48,890 bases of DNA from a virus. Numbering within the stretch: position 1 is the stretch's first letter; each line of letters begins with the position of its first letter. A program made the translations under genes and the position numbers. This document shows positions 22,206-31,193 of this stretch, piece after piece. The notes beneath the pieces were generated by a model, which ran no database searches, had not been told where the DNA came from, and saw only the letters and a program-made list of their open reading frames with translations. The stretch covers positions 1-48,890 of the IMG/VR virus record IMGVR_UViG_3300034109_000594. The stretch is one strand, 5' to 3'.

Positions 22206-22628
22206 TCACGGCAGGGCGCCGGGGTAGCGGGAGCCGCGGCGAATAGCCAGCGCAATCACCGCTTTCCCCGCGGCGTTTGCGTAGGGAAGTTTCCTCTTGC
22301 CAGCCTCCTCGGCCAGCCACGAGGAGATCAGGTCGACGTTGTCCCGGCACCACTGGATGCCGCGCTGGTCCATTTCTTTGGCCCTGCGGTTGCACTTGCA
22401 GCCCGGCTTCGACGTGATCCCGATCATCTTCAGCAGCCCCTTGAGGGCGGTCCCTGCTCCCGGCGGGGGCTCGGCCTTCGGGGGCCTGACCCGCGGGTAG
22501 GCGGGGTGGGTCTCATCGACAGTCCAGAGGTCCCCGTGCCGGGCGACGACGCAGGGCTCGACCTCCTGCCATCGGTAGCCACGCTCCTTGCATCGAGCGA
22601 TGAACAGGTCTCGGTGTCCTGTGATCAC
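22206..22628 (-). CDS. Hypothetical protein with CKC motif, 140 aa
   Basis: GTG 22628 overlaps the stop of the cysteine-rich gene as GTGA. The protein has an N-terminal segment MITGHRDLFIARCKERGYRW, then a Pro-rich linker, then a compact part GTALKGLLKMIGITSKPGCKC and a helix (RAKEMDQRGIQWCRDNVDLIS). The pattern 'G-T-x-L-K-x-L-L..G..PGCxC..R...M' occurs in small uncharacterised phage proteins. A metal site built from the cysteines is possible. Its place downstream of the cysteine-rich gene suggests a linked virion role. Confidence 0.55.
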   Translation of the reverse strand: MITGHRDLFIARCKERGYRWQEVEPCVVARHGDLWTVDETHPAYPRVRPPKAEPPPGAGTALKGLLKMIGITSKPGCKCNRRAKEMDQRGIQWCRDNVDLISSWLAEEAGKRKLPYANAAGKAVIALAIRRGSRYPGALP

Positions 22629-25285
22629 GGGAAGGGGTTCTCGGGTGGTGGCGTGCAGATCATGCCGGGCTCAAGCGGGTCGATGTATTCGGGGTCCGGC
22701 GGCACGCCCTGCGCACCGCCTAGACCCTGCCAGTAGTACTCCATCTCTGTGCGCTTCAGGAGGCATTCGGAAACGTCTTTCCACTCATTCGCCGCGCAGT
22801 CGTATACGAGCGCTCGGTAGCGAATCCGCGTGGAGTATGTGTCGGCAAGGCCCCCCTCTGCGTTTCCCGCGCATCCGGTCCCGTCCACAAGCGTTGACCG
22901 AGAGGTGCTGGCGATCGCGCGCAATATCCCTATGCGGGCTCCGGCAGCCTCGTACCGGAGCGCTAACTCATAGTTGGCCCAGTTGCAGTCGCAGCCGTCT
23001 CCCTCGCAGTCGTCCACCGGCAGCGGTATTTGCTCGTAGTCGACAGTAAAACTTCCGCCGGGGATGTTCGTGACGGACGTCAGATCGGGCACTCGATTGT
23101 AGGCGCTGATGAAGGGCGAGTTGCACGGCTTGAAGTGTATTGACCCTTCCAGCCAGTCGCCGTCCTGCCGGTCGCTGTTCTGGGCAAAGAGGCACACCGA
23201 GGCGCTGCCGGTGTCGACGGGCTTGTAGGCGCTGTAGGTGAAGCAGTTCGAGGTGCTGATCTGCCACCCGTTCGCACCGCCGCCCGCCTCGCTGTTCGCG
23301 AACTGGAGTTCGTCGTTCAGCGTGTGGCAGTTTGCGCACGGGCCGCAGCAGACCATCGAGCACAGGTCGGTCGGGACCGTGAACCCCGAAACGTCCGCGC
23401 CGTAGGGGTGGCAGGAGTAGTCGTTGGGGTATTCGTAGGAGCAGATGGACTTACTGCACCCCTCCTCGCATTCCTCCTTGGTATTCCAGAAATCCTCGCC
23501 CTGCGGCGCGTAGGTCTCCTCGCACCTGTACGTCGGGATATCGCACGGGGAGCCCGGGTTCGCCTCGCCCTTGCACACCCAAACGAAACATGTGCAGACG
23601 ACGTCGTCGCACTTCGCCCCGCCCGTCCATGTGTACGCGGCGCCGACTCTCGCGGCCTCTTCCCGGCACTGCTCCTCGGTGTATCCGTCGTTGCAGACGG
23701 CGTCCTGATATACACCGCGACACTTCTCAAGCGAGAAGCCGATCACCTTCCACCCGTCCCTGTTGTCCGGGCACACCTCCACGAAGGGCTCGCCGCCCAG
23801 CGCGCCCGTGTCGCTCGTGGAATAAACGTCGCAGCCGTCAGTGATCCATATCTCCTCGTCGTCGGAGGTTTCCTTCACGACGCCGATGCACCCCGCGCCG
23901 TTGGGCGGTTCGTAGAAGTAGACATGCGTCTGAACGCAGGGCCCGGGCGAGCAGTCGCAGTCCCGAATGCAGCAGGCCCCGACCTCCGGATCGCACTCCC
24001 GGTTGCACTCGTCAAGCGTGCCGTGCCATGACAGGACCAGCCCCGGGTCCACGATGTCCTCGCGCGGGACGCATTCATATGTGTCGGTGGTCGTGAGCAC
24101 GCAGCCGTACCGGCTACAGTCGCACGAGATGTCCTCGCACTTTTCTCCGGCGCTCCACCTGTGATAGACCGCCCGGCGCTCTGCCTCCTCCTCGCACTCG
24201 ATCTCCGTGTAGCCATCGAGGCACTCGTAGTACTCCTCCTCGACGCGCTCGCAGTTCTCCTTGGAGGAGCCGACGAGAGACCACCGCCAGTCGCTGCTTT
24301 CGATGTCGTCGCACAGCGAGATGTCGGCGTTGATGTCGCTGTTCTTCCAAACCTCGCAGCCGTTCGAGGCCCAAATCTCCTCGCTGTCGCTGGTCTCCTT
24401 GGTGACTTCGACGCACGCGCCGGTTGAGTCCTTCTCCCAGTACGACCACACCTGCGCGCAGGGCGTCTTCGTGCAGTTGTACTCGCACTTGTACAGGCAG
24501 CAGGCGCCGGTTTCGTCCACGCAGGCATACTCGCACTCCCCGAGCGAGTTGTGCTCGGACAGAACGATCAGCGTCGGGTCTTCGCCCGTTTTCTTGTAGC
24601 ACGCCCGACCCTTGGCAGGGTCCTCTGACTTGTAGGCGCAGACGTACTTGCCCTCGTAGCAGAACTCCTCGCACTCTTTGAGCGAGCCGTGCTCCGTCAG
24701 GATCACGAACGATGGGTCGCCGTCGTCCTTCCGGCAGGCCCGGTCGGCGTCTGAACCGTCAACAGGGTATGCGCAGACGTACCCCTCGTCGCAGTTGTCT
24801 TCGCACTGCTTGAGGCTGTCGTACTCGGCGAGCACGATCAGTTCCGGGTCGATGGGGTCCGTCTTCTTCGAGCAGAAGCGACCCTTGGCCGGGTCGATGG
24901 ACCTGTACGCGCAGACGTAGATGGCATCGCACTCCTCCTCGCACTCCTTCTCCGTGTCGTGCTCCGAGAGGACGATGAGGTTCGGGTCGTCGTCCGTCGA
25001 GGGGTAGCAGGCCCGCTCCGCAGGAGTCTCCGAATCGCGGTACGCGCAGACGTACTGAGTCTCGCAGTTCTTTCGGCACTCCTGCTCGGAGCCGTACTCG
25101 CCCAGCACGGACCCGGGCTCCGTCCCCTTGGGGTAGCAGTCCTTGCCTTCGTCCGGGTCGTCGCTTGCGGATCGGTACGCGCAGACGTACTTCGTGCAGC
25201 ACTTGTTGATGCACTCCATCGCCGCCGCCATGGCGATCTTGCCGCCGCGCATGACGATGGCGCCGTACTTCTGGAGGAGGCTCAT
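22625..25285 (-). CDS. Cysteine-rich repeat protein, 886 aa
   Basis: About 77 of 886 residues are Cys. Residues 33-258 are five tandem units of about 45 residues, each starting YVCAY and ending (V/I)LxEHxSLxECExxC. Residues 257-431 and 433-610 are two larger units, each starting GACC, containing KETSDxEEIW near the middle and ending in an EC(x)3C pair. The C-terminal part (about 660-886) is a separate, less Cys-rich domain. There is no clear signal peptide. The gene lies in the tail region of the structural operon, next to a tail protein, so a disulfide- or metal-stabilised external virion component (fibre or adhesin) is likely. GACC-type repeats recall secreted planctomycete proteins; this is from memory and weak. 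ATG 25285 overlaps the upstream gene. Confidence 0.75.
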   Translation of the reverse strand: MSLLQKYGAIVMRGGKIAMAAAMECINKCCTKYVCAYRSASDDPDEGKDCYPKGTEPGSVLGEYGSEQECRKNCETQYVCAYRDSETPAERACYPSTDDDPNLIVLSEHDTEKECEEECDAIYVCAYRSIDPAKGRFCSKKTDPIDPELIVLAEYDSLKQCEDNCDEGYVCAYPVDGSDADRACRKDDGDPSFVILTEHGSLKECEEFCYEGKYVCAYKSEDPAKGRACYKKTGEDPTLIVLSEHNSLGECEYACVDETGACCLYKCEYNCTKTPCAQVWSYWEKDSTGACVEVTKETSDSEEIWASNGCEVWKNSDINADISLCDDIESSDWRWSLVGSSKENCERVEEEYYECLDGYTEIECEEEAERRAVYHRWSAGEKCEDISCDCSRYGCVLTTTDTYECVPREDIVDPGLVLSWHGTLDECNRECDPEVGACCIRDCDCSPGPCVQTHVYFYEPPNGAGCIGVVKETSDDEEIWITDGCDVYSTSDTGALGGEPFVEVCPDNRDGWKVIGFSLEKCRGVYQDAVCNDGYTEEQCREEAARVGAAYTWTGGAKCDDVVCTCFVWVCKGEANPGSPCDIPTYRCEETYAPQGEDFWNTKEECEEGCSKSICSYEYPNDYSCHPYGADVSGFTVPTDLCSMVCCGPCANCHTLNDELQFANSEAGGGANGWQISTSNCFTYSAYKPVDTGSASVCLFAQNSDRQDGDWLEGSIHFKPCNSPFISAYNRVPDLTSVTNIPGGSFTVDYEQIPLPVDDCEGDGCDCNWANYELALRYEAAGARIGILRAIASTSRSTLVDGTGCAGNAEGGLADTYSTRIRYRALVYDCAANEWKDVSECLLKRTEMEYYWQGLGGAQGVPPDPEYIDPLEPGMICTPPPENPFP
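23456..25189 (-). repeat. Nested protein repeats in the cysteine-rich gene
   Basis: Five in-frame units of about 135 bases (24512-25189) are followed by two in-frame units of about 525-535 bases (about 23993-24517 and 23456-23989). Conservation is at the protein level, in Cys spacing and short motifs such as YVCAY, LIVLSEH, GACC and KETSD; the DNA has diverged. The small-unit ending (EC..C) also closes each large unit, so the larger units may derive from a fusion. Confidence 0.75.
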
Positions 25286-26109
25286 GCGGTGATGTCGGCG
25301 CAGTCAGTGAGAGGCAGGCTGACGACGTCGGCGTCTCGGTCGTCTCCCGCCAGCACGTACGTCTCGCGGCGCTGGAAGTCGATCGACGACGACCCCATCT
25401 CCGCGTTGGTCAGGTACACGATCTTCTTGAGGTCGACGGTGAGATCGTCTGCGTCCTTCGAGCCAAGGAGGAACCCGGACTTGCGGGTGCAGATGACCTG
25501 CGAGTCGTCGACCTTGATGTCGGTGATGACTTCGACCTCTTCGCCGATGGGCTGCAAGAAGTACTGAAGCGACCCGGCCGTGTACCGGACGCGGAGCAGG
25601 TCCGACCTCTGCGACAGAATCTGGAGAGGCCGCCCGTCCAGCCGGTTGTTCCCGAAGACCGCCACGAACCCCGGAGAGCCGTACCCGCGCAAGCCAACTC
25701 GTGCCGTCGTGGGGCCGACCGCGCTCACGTCGATGTACGGGCCGGGGACGATCGAGGTGATCTCGTCCCACGAGCCCTCGCGCCGGGTGGGCCGGAACTG
25801 CTTGCGGGGCTGCTGCGGCTCAACCTCCTCGGGCTGGTTCCTCTTCCGCTTCTTCTCCTCCTTCTCCTCCTCGCGCTTCGGCGGCTTCCGGCGCACGTCC
25901 GGAGGGTCCATCCGCGGGAACCTGTACTTCCGCAGCGGCGGAGTGACGAAGCGGTAGTCGGGCGGTGTGTAGTCGAACGACACGGGGCCGCGATGCACGA
26001 GCGGGGCCGCGCAGTTGGCGATGGCGTGCATCGTGTCGTTGGCGGACAGTGGCGACTGCCCGCCCTCGATGAGCGACTGCTCGATGCGACCGGACTGCTT
26101 GGTGAACAT
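25282..26109 (-). CDS. Putative tail-associated protein, 275 aa
   Basis: ATG 26109 shares a base with the stop of the upstream tail gene. Residues about 65-110 are a Lys/Glu/Arg/Pro-rich linker (KREEEKEEKKRKRNQPEEVE). Residues about 115-275 are beta-rich (SIVPGPYIDVSAVGPTTARV, then VAVFGNNRLDGRPLQILSQRS, then SGFLLGSKDADDLTVDLKKI), which would suit a virion structural domain. No enzyme motif was seen. It sits between the tail protein and the cysteine-rich protein and may connect the two. Confidence 0.55.
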   Translation of the reverse strand: MFTKQSGRIEQSLIEGGQSPLSANDTMHAIANCAAPLVHRGPVSFDYTPPDYRFVTPPLRKYRFPRMDPPDVRRKPPKREEEKEEKKRKRNQPEEVEPQQPRKQFRPTRREGSWDEITSIVPGPYIDVSAVGPTTARVGLRGYGSPGFVAVFGNNRLDGRPLQILSQRSDLLRVRYTAGSLQYFLQPIGEEVEVITDIKVDDSQVICTRKSGFLLGSKDADDLTVDLKKIVYLTNAEMGSSSIDFQRRETYVLAGDDRDADVVSLPLTDCADITA

Positions 26110-28562
26110 CAGGCGACCCCGTACACGTCGAGCGCGTGGATGACGAATGGCCCCGAGTCGGTGCGGTCCGCCGACAACTCCACGGCGACATGCCGGTCGT
26201 TCCCTCGGAAGTCGTCGATGGTCTGCGAGGTGAACAGGGCGCGGCACACGCCGGAGGAGACGCGGTCGGGGAGCAGGCTGGCGTCCATATCGATGGCGGT
26301 GACGGGCTCCTGCGTCTCGTAGCGCTCGCCCGTGCCACGATCCCGGGCGGCCACGTTGATCCGCGGGTACGGCGAGTTGTTGTAGAACAGCCTCAACTTC
26401 ATGGGGCACGGCCCCTGCGTCGGCGTGAACAGCATGGCGACGTTGCGGTGCGTGTCCCGCTGCTCGACGGGCATGGAGTCGTGCGGGTACTCCATGTTGC
26501 CGGTGCGGACCCAGCACGGCACCGGGGTCTTCCCGTCAGCGGCCCGGCATGTGCCGGTGGCCTGCTCGCCGGACTCGGGAGGCTCGATCTCGATCTCGGG
26601 GTCGGTGTATCCGTACCCGCCGCAGCGCACGTACAGCCCGAGCAGCGACCCGTCCGTCCCGACGGCCGCCTCGACCACGGCGCCTGCGCCGTCCCCGGTG
26701 ACGGTCACCTTGGGCGGTCGGCGGTATCCGCTGCCCGGCTCGATCAACTTGGCCTCGACGATCGTGCCGTCGGCCCGGTCGAAGTCGCCGGTGCCCAGCG
26801 CGAGGATGTCCCCATCGCTCGTGCCGTAGACGCACTGGACCGAGCCCGACTCGTCCCGCATGTTCGCTCCGCCCACGAGCGGGGATGCGTAGCGCTCCTC
26901 CCACCAGCCTTGGAACTCGAACGAGTAGCAGTACTGCCGCGTGGGGTAGTCGCCGGGCGAATCGCCCTTGAGGCGCACCGAGATTCGCAGGCACCGGGCC
27001 GAGCGGTCGGCGACGACGGAGAACCACTGCGACTTGGAGAAGTCGATGTCCTCTTGGAAGAGCGTGTTCATCACCGTCGAGATCGGGCGCACGTCCCCCG
27101 ACAGGTCCATGGCGTACACGCCCTCGTTGTCCATGCAGAAGATCGTGCCCTGATACTCGTCCCAGCAGCGCTGGTTCAGGCAGCCCCGGTATGCGGCGAT
27201 CTGCACGTTGGCGTCGATGATCGGCTGAGACACGTACGAGAGCCGGTGGGCGTGACGCGACTGCATGATCCCGAGCGAGGCGCCGTACGGGATCAGCGCC
27301 GTGATGTGGTCGTGCCCTCGCACGTTGGTCTGAAGTACCAACTCGTTGACGTCCGGGCAGGACTCGGGCTCGTTGTACTCGGAGAACCGCAGCACGTTCG
27401 GCTCGCTTCCGCTGGTGTCGACGGCCATCCAGAGGCGGTCCTGATACACGACTGCCACCGCCTTGTCGGACGGCGGCACGCCGAATCGGTTGGCGTTGAG
27501 TTCGCCGTTCGGCAGGAGGATCGGCATGGCCGCGTACCCGTCCCGCTCGTAGTCCGTCAACTCCATGTCCGTCATGTCCTCGACGAACGAGGTGGCGTCT
27601 GGCGGAAGAGTGGCGACCCGGTAGGCAGTATACGCCTGATCACTCGTGGTGCGCCAGAGTTCGATCGCGACGGCCCGGGGCGAGACGACCGGCGGCAGGC
27701 CCCATTCCAGTTGTCCAACGCCGTCCCCGGCATCGATGGTGGCGACCGGGGAGAGGTTCGAGGGCAGGGGGCCGCCGCGGCTCTCTGGCGTGTCGTCGAT
27801 GACCCGGTAGTAGCAGTCGTACTTGCCGCGGATGTGGGCGCGCATGATCGCGTTGGCGATGGCGCCGCCCGTCACGGCCTCGGCCTTCGGCGGGTCGGTG
27901 AAGCCACCGCCATCGGGAATCTTCGGGTCCCCGACTCCGCCGCCCGGTAGCGGCTTCACCGTCACCCGGCCGCCGCCGCCGTTGCCGCCGTACAGCCTGA
28001 CCTCGGGCGGCACCGTGTAGCCGCTGCCGCCCACCACGGTAACGGACTCGACCGGATAGTAGTACCGCCTGTCCGGCGTCTGCGTGATCGGCCTGTCGTA
28101 GCCGATCGGGATCGGGCTCAAGATGGGCGTGATCGTGGCGCCGTCGCCGTGCGTGGCGCCGAGTTTCACGATCGGCGTGTCCGTGTACCCGCGCCCGTAG
28201 TCGACGACGTCGACGCTGCCGACGGCCGAGCCTTCGAGGAAAGCCCGCAGGGTTGCGGCGCGCGCTGGCGGCTTCGTGCCGTGATCGAGAGTGACGTCCG
28301 GCGCCTTGTTGTACCCGGCTCCACCCTCGATGACGTCCACCCGGGCGACGTAGTACTTCGGCGCGCCCGACATAGTGACGGTGGGCGCGGACGCCGGGGC
28401 ATCGACCCCCATGTCCACGACCATGTCAGCCGTCACCGAGCCGGTGCCGGAGATGTCTACGCGGACAGGGCGGTTCCCGTTCCCTTGGAACAGGTAGCCC
28501 CACTGCCTCGGTCCGACGGCCAGCGTGGCTGGCGTGTTGCTGGCGACAGTGCGCAGTAGCAT
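26109..28562 (-). CDS. Tail tubular/stabilisation protein B-like, 817 aa
   Basis: ATG 28562 follows GAGGGATAC and is chosen over an upstream start at 28613. The protein has two parts. Residues about 75-230 carry GxGY units (EGGAGYNKAPDV, YGRGYTDTPIV, GGSGYTVPPEV), with two more near the C-terminal third (PGSGYRRPPKV, CGGYGYTDPEI). The rest is a beta-propeller-like body typical of podovirus tail tube proteins: DRLWMAVDTSG, VRGHDHITALIPYG, SLGIMQSRHAHRLSY, DNEGVYAMDLSG. Such proteins form the short tail nozzle. The usual N-terminal start of the family seems to be on the separate small gene just upstream. Confidence 0.7.
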   Translation of the reverse strand: MLLRTVASNTPATLAVGPRQWGYLFQGNGNRPVRVDISGTGSVTADMVVDMGVDAPASAPTVTMSGAPKYYVARVDVIEGGAGYNKAPDVTLDHGTKPPARAATLRAFLEGSAVGSVDVVDYGRGYTDTPIVKLGATHGDGATITPILSPIPIGYDRPITQTPDRRYYYPVESVTVVGGSGYTVPPEVRLYGGNGGGGRVTVKPLPGGGVGDPKIPDGGGFTDPPKAEAVTGGAIANAIMRAHIRGKYDCYYRVIDDTPESRGGPLPSNLSPVATIDAGDGVGQLEWGLPPVVSPRAVAIELWRTTSDQAYTAYRVATLPPDATSFVEDMTDMELTDYERDGYAAMPILLPNGELNANRFGVPPSDKAVAVVYQDRLWMAVDTSGSEPNVLRFSEYNEPESCPDVNELVLQTNVRGHDHITALIPYGASLGIMQSRHAHRLSYVSQPIIDANVQIAAYRGCLNQRCWDEYQGTIFCMDNEGVYAMDLSGDVRPISTVMNTLFQEDIDFSKSQWFSVVADRSARCLRISVRLKGDSPGDYPTRQYCYSFEFQGWWEERYASPLVGGANMRDESGSVQCVYGTSDGDILALGTGDFDRADGTIVEAKLIEPGSGYRRPPKVTVTGDGAGAVVEAAVGTDGSLLGLYVRCGGYGYTDPEIEIEPPESGEQATGTCRAADGKTPVPCWVRTGNMEYPHDSMPVEQRDTHRNVAMLFTPTQGPCPMKLRLFYNNSPYPRINVAARDRGTGERYETQEPVTAIDMDASLLPDRVSSGVCRALFTSQTIDDFRGNDRHVAVELSADRTDSGPFVIHALDVYGVA

Positions 28563-28569
28563 GTATCCC

Positions 28570-28845
28570 TCACACCGTGACCCCGTCCACGATCGCCAGA
28601 TTCCCCTCGGCATCCATCACGAGGGCCCTGTCCGGCTTGCCAATCCCGCCGGAGAAAGGGAACACCTGCTCGACCACGCCCTCCAGCCCTGACTTGTCGT
28701 ACTTCACCGGGGCCGATCCGCGGCGGCTAGTGAGTTGCCCGGGGATGGCGAGCGTCATGTTGACCTGCTGCTGCATCCCACCCGGCGGAATGGCGTACGG
28801 GCTGGCAGCGAGCACCAGTCCGCCGAACTTTGAGATGCGCAGCAC
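28570..28845 (-). CDS. Small protein like the N-terminus of a tail tube protein
   Basis: The 91-residue product reads FGGLVLAASPYAIPPGGMQQ, then QVNMTLAIPGQLTSRRG, which resembles the first segment of podovirus tail tube proteins ('..N.....PG.L..R.G'). It ends with a beta-rich part containing FPFSGGIGKPDRALVMDAEG. It stops 7 bases before the large tail protein starts, in another frame. So either a tail gene was split in two, or this is a separate adaptor. It begins with ATG 28845 two bases after the upstream gene. Confidence 0.6.
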   Translation of the reverse strand: MLRISKFGGLVLAASPYAIPPGGMQQQVNMTLAIPGQLTSRRGSAPVKYDKSGLEGVVEQVFPFSGGIGKPDRALVMDAEGNLAIVDGVTV

Positions 28846-28847
28846 GG

Positions 28848-29807
28848 TCAGGCCCCGCCGTCAGGGCCGAGCGGTGCGGTGTACACGCCAGCGTACGGCG
28901 CCTGCGTGGCATCGGGCACCCGATCGTACGGCGCTCGGCGGCCGGAGATGGGCGCGATGACGTCTTGCTCCATGGCGAGTTTCAGGTCGCGGGTGTACAG
29001 CGCGACCGCGGCGTCGATGGGCTTGCCGGTCATGCGGGCGACCCACACCTCGGCGCCGGTGAGGACCGCCGTGAACATCCCCGGCGACACGTCGAGGAGG
29101 TCGGAGATCACGAAGCGGCAGTCCGCGTGCGTGGCGTCCATGGGGTTCTCAAGCGTCAGGCTCGCGGGCCCGCCACGCAGTTCGATACGGCTCTGCTCCG
29201 CGTACGGGTAGAAGCCCGACAGCGGCTCGGGATGGTTCTGCGGCGTGCCGACACGGAGCACCGCGCCGACGCAGCGCCCCGGGAAGTTCGTGTTGGTGCC
29301 CGTCACCGAGGTGCCGTTGACCGTGACGAAGCCGGTGCGGACCTGCGTCTCGTAGCCCATCAGCGTCAGGGGCTTCGGGCGACGGCGGTACGTGTACCGC
29401 AGCGTCATGCCCGCGGGCAGTCGGCCGCCGATCTTGAGTTCCCAGCGGTCGAAGTTCTTCGGGTCCGTGGACTTGGTGATCGTCCAGTACAGGGCCTCGC
29501 CGAGCGTCCACGAGTCCTGCTCGCGGCGCACCCACTCGGCGGGGGTGATGTACGCGGTGATCGTCGTGCGATCCTGCGGGATCAGCGCGTCGATGTTCAC
29601 GCAGTCGACGGGCAGCAGGTACGTGTTCTTGTTGGCGTCGATCGTGACCTCGGACTCCGAGACGTACCACAGCCAGTCCTTGGCGTGGGCCACGTCGCGG
29701 TAGGAGTGATGCACGGCAGCGCGCAGGACGCGGTGCTCTTGGTCTTGGGCGCCGCCGCCCACGGACTGCATCAGGTAGTCGATCGCGTCTTGCGCGCAGT
29801 AGTACAT
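28848..29807 (-). CDS. Head-tail connector / tail tubular protein A-like
   Basis: ATG 29807 follows GGAAGGCTGAC; a longer frame to 29831 has no better ribosome site. The 319-residue protein has an N-terminal helix (AQDAIDYLMQSVGGGAQDQE), then DVAHAKDWLWYVSES, and a beta-rich middle (NTYLLPVDCVNIDALIPQD, then PAGMTLRYTYRRRPKPLTLM). A late helical part holds DLLDVSPGMFTAVLTGAEV and DAAVALYTRDLKLAMEQDV. This order (helix, beta region, late helix pair) is that of podovirus connector/gatekeeper proteins that sit under the portal. Confidence 0.65.
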   Translation of the reverse strand: MYYCAQDAIDYLMQSVGGGAQDQEHRVLRAAVHHSYRDVAHAKDWLWYVSESEVTIDANKNTYLLPVDCVNIDALIPQDRTTITAYITPAEWVRREQDSWTLGEALYWTITKSTDPKNFDRWELKIGGRLPAGMTLRYTYRRRPKPLTLMGYETQVRTGFVTVNGTSVTGTNTNFPGRCVGAVLRVGTPQNHPEPLSGFYPYAEQSRIELRGGPASLTLENPMDATHADCRFVISDLLDVSPGMFTAVLTGAEVWVARMTGKPIDAAVALYTRDLKLAMEQDVIAPISGRRAPYDRVPDATQAPYAGVYTAPLGPDGGA

Positions 29808-29808
29808 G

Positions 29809-30015
29809 TCAGCCTTCCTTCGGTCGCACACCGGCCAGACGATCCTTGGCGAACTGGATCACCTCGGGCGTCCAGTGCTGGGCGGCCATGTCCTTCACGG
29901 CTTGCGGGGCATCGTCGGGGAGCGGGCGGGCGGGGTGGTAGTTGCGAGCCCACAGACTGCCGCCACGGTCCTCGATCACGCCGATGGTCATGTTCTTTTG
30001 GAGGGTGACGTTCAT
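29809..30015 (-). CDS. Small hypothetical protein, 68 aa
   Basis: ATG 30015 overlaps the stop of the fibre gene upstream, and the stop lies one base before the connector start. The protein has a strand-like start (VTLQKNMTIGVIEDRGGSLW) and a helix (DDAPQAVKDMAAQHWTPEVI). It could be a small structural or assembly protein. No motif was recognised. Confidence 0.55.
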   Translation of the reverse strand: MNVTLQKNMTIGVIEDRGGSLWARNYHPARPLPDDAPQAVKDMAAQHWTPEVIQFAKDRLAGVRPKEG

Positions 30016-30530
30016 CCGATCCTCGCATCGTCGGTGAGGTAGGTGATGTTGATGCAGGCGCGACCCGAATCGGTCTTCTTGTCTATCACCGCGGCGATGG
30101 CTTCGCCGTCGCCGACGCCAAGCATAGAGGCCAAACCGATGACGCCTTCCGCTGGTTCTACTGACATCACAGGCGCGGCAAAAGCGGCACTCTGAGAAGA
30201 GAGGTTCGCGTCGTAGAACTCCGCACAAGAGAACGGCAGGCCCGAAAATGCGTAGTAGATCGGCGCATCGCCTTCGTCTCTATTATCTGTCCCGAACGTA
30301 ATCGTGAGCGTCACTGCACGGCCAGCCCGAGTCCAGTATCCATCGACTTCAAACGTGCCGTTGAAGGCAGGCGTCCACACCCCGCTGAACTGCGTGTCGC
30401 CCTTCAGCACCAGCAGCCCATCGCTGCCGACCGTGAGGATGTTGCCCGCGTCTTTGCTCGGCTCCGACGGGCCGGGTGGCCCCTTGAGGGATTGCCACCC
30501 GGACCCGTCATGGATGTAGGCGTTCTTCAC
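30012..30530 (-). CDS. Tail fibre-like protein, 172 aa
   Basis: GTG 30530 follows GAGGAGTGACCCG. The N-terminus MKNAYIHDGSGWQSLKGPPG shares its pattern with the next three fibre genes (a short strand, a Gly/Ser turn and a Trp) and runs into a short collagen-like piece. The C-terminal domain (FSGVWTPAFNGTFEVDGYW, then TRAGRAVTLTITF) matches the beta-rich head seen in many phage fibre tips. Likely a trimeric adhesin or fibre on the virion. Confidence 0.7.
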   Translation of the reverse strand: MKNAYIHDGSGWQSLKGPPGPSEPSKDAGNILTVGSDGLLVLKGDTQFSGVWTPAFNGTFEVDGYWTRAGRAVTLTITFGTDNRDEGDAPIYYAFSGLPFSCAEFYDANLSSQSAAFAAPVMSVEPAEGVIGLASMLGVGDGEAIAAVIDKKTDSGRACINITYLTDDARIG

Positions 30531-30534
30531 CGGG

Positions 30535-31182
30535 TCACTCCTCGATCCAGAAGTCCCCGATGGCAGCCGTAGCGGGCTGGGTCGGGCTCTTGGTCACGTT
30601 CACCGAACGGCCATCGGCACCGTCGGCACCAGTTGCACCAGCGGCACCGTCCGCTCCGTCCGACCCCTTCTTGGCGATCACGGTCAGGTTGTCAGGGGTG
30701 ATGACAGCGGCACGGGTCAGCCCTTCGACGATGTAGGTCTCGCCTCCGAACGTGACGATGTCGTTGTTGTCGTACTCCTGATTCGGGTCGAACTCGCCCC
30801 GGAAGTTCAGGCTGACGCCGTCCTTGCCAGCGGCACCGTCGGCACCCGGGGCACCGGCGGCACCGTCCTGACCGGGAGCCCCATCAGCACCGGGGGCACC
30901 ATCGGAACCCTTGGGGCCACGGATGCCGCCGACGTTGTTCCACGCCGTGCCGCTCCAGACGAGGCCGTCGCCGGGGTTCGTGCCAGCCGGGAAGCCAGCC
31001 GGAACCGGATCGGGGACGAGCCACATATCGCCCGTGGTCGGAGCAGCATCCGGCGGGTAGGCGGCGGCGGTGCCCTTGATGGTGACGCCCGAACCGTCCT
31101 TGCCGTCCACGCCGTCCTTGCCAGCGGGGCCGACGATGGAGACCCACGCGCTACCGTCGAAGATGCTGACGTTCTTTGCCAT
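30535..31182 (-). CDS. Collagen-like tail fibre protein, 215 aa
   Basis: The protein starts with KNVSIFDGSAWVSIVGPAGK, continues with two Gly-X-Y runs (GPKGSDGAPGADGAPGQDG and GSDGADGAAGATGADGADG), and between them has a small domain NFRGEFDPNQEYDNNDIVTF resembling carbohydrate-binding CBM5/12-like modules. It ends SVNVTKSPTQPATAAIGDFW, a tail shared with the next gene. Collagen-like runs form trimeric stalks in phage fibres. ATG 31182 lies 11 bases before the neighbouring gene's end. Confidence 0.75.
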   Translation of the reverse strand: MAKNVSIFDGSAWVSIVGPAGKDGVDGKDGSGVTIKGTAAAYPPDAAPTTGDMWLVPDPVPAGFPAGTNPGDGLVWSGTAWNNVGGIRGPKGSDGAPGADGAPGQDGAAGAPGADGAAGKDGVSLNFRGEFDPNQEYDNNDIVTFGGETYIVEGLTRAAVITPDNLTVIAKKGSDGADGAAGATGADGADGRSVNVTKSPTQPATAAIGDFWIEE

Positions 31183-31193
31183 CGCTCTTTACC

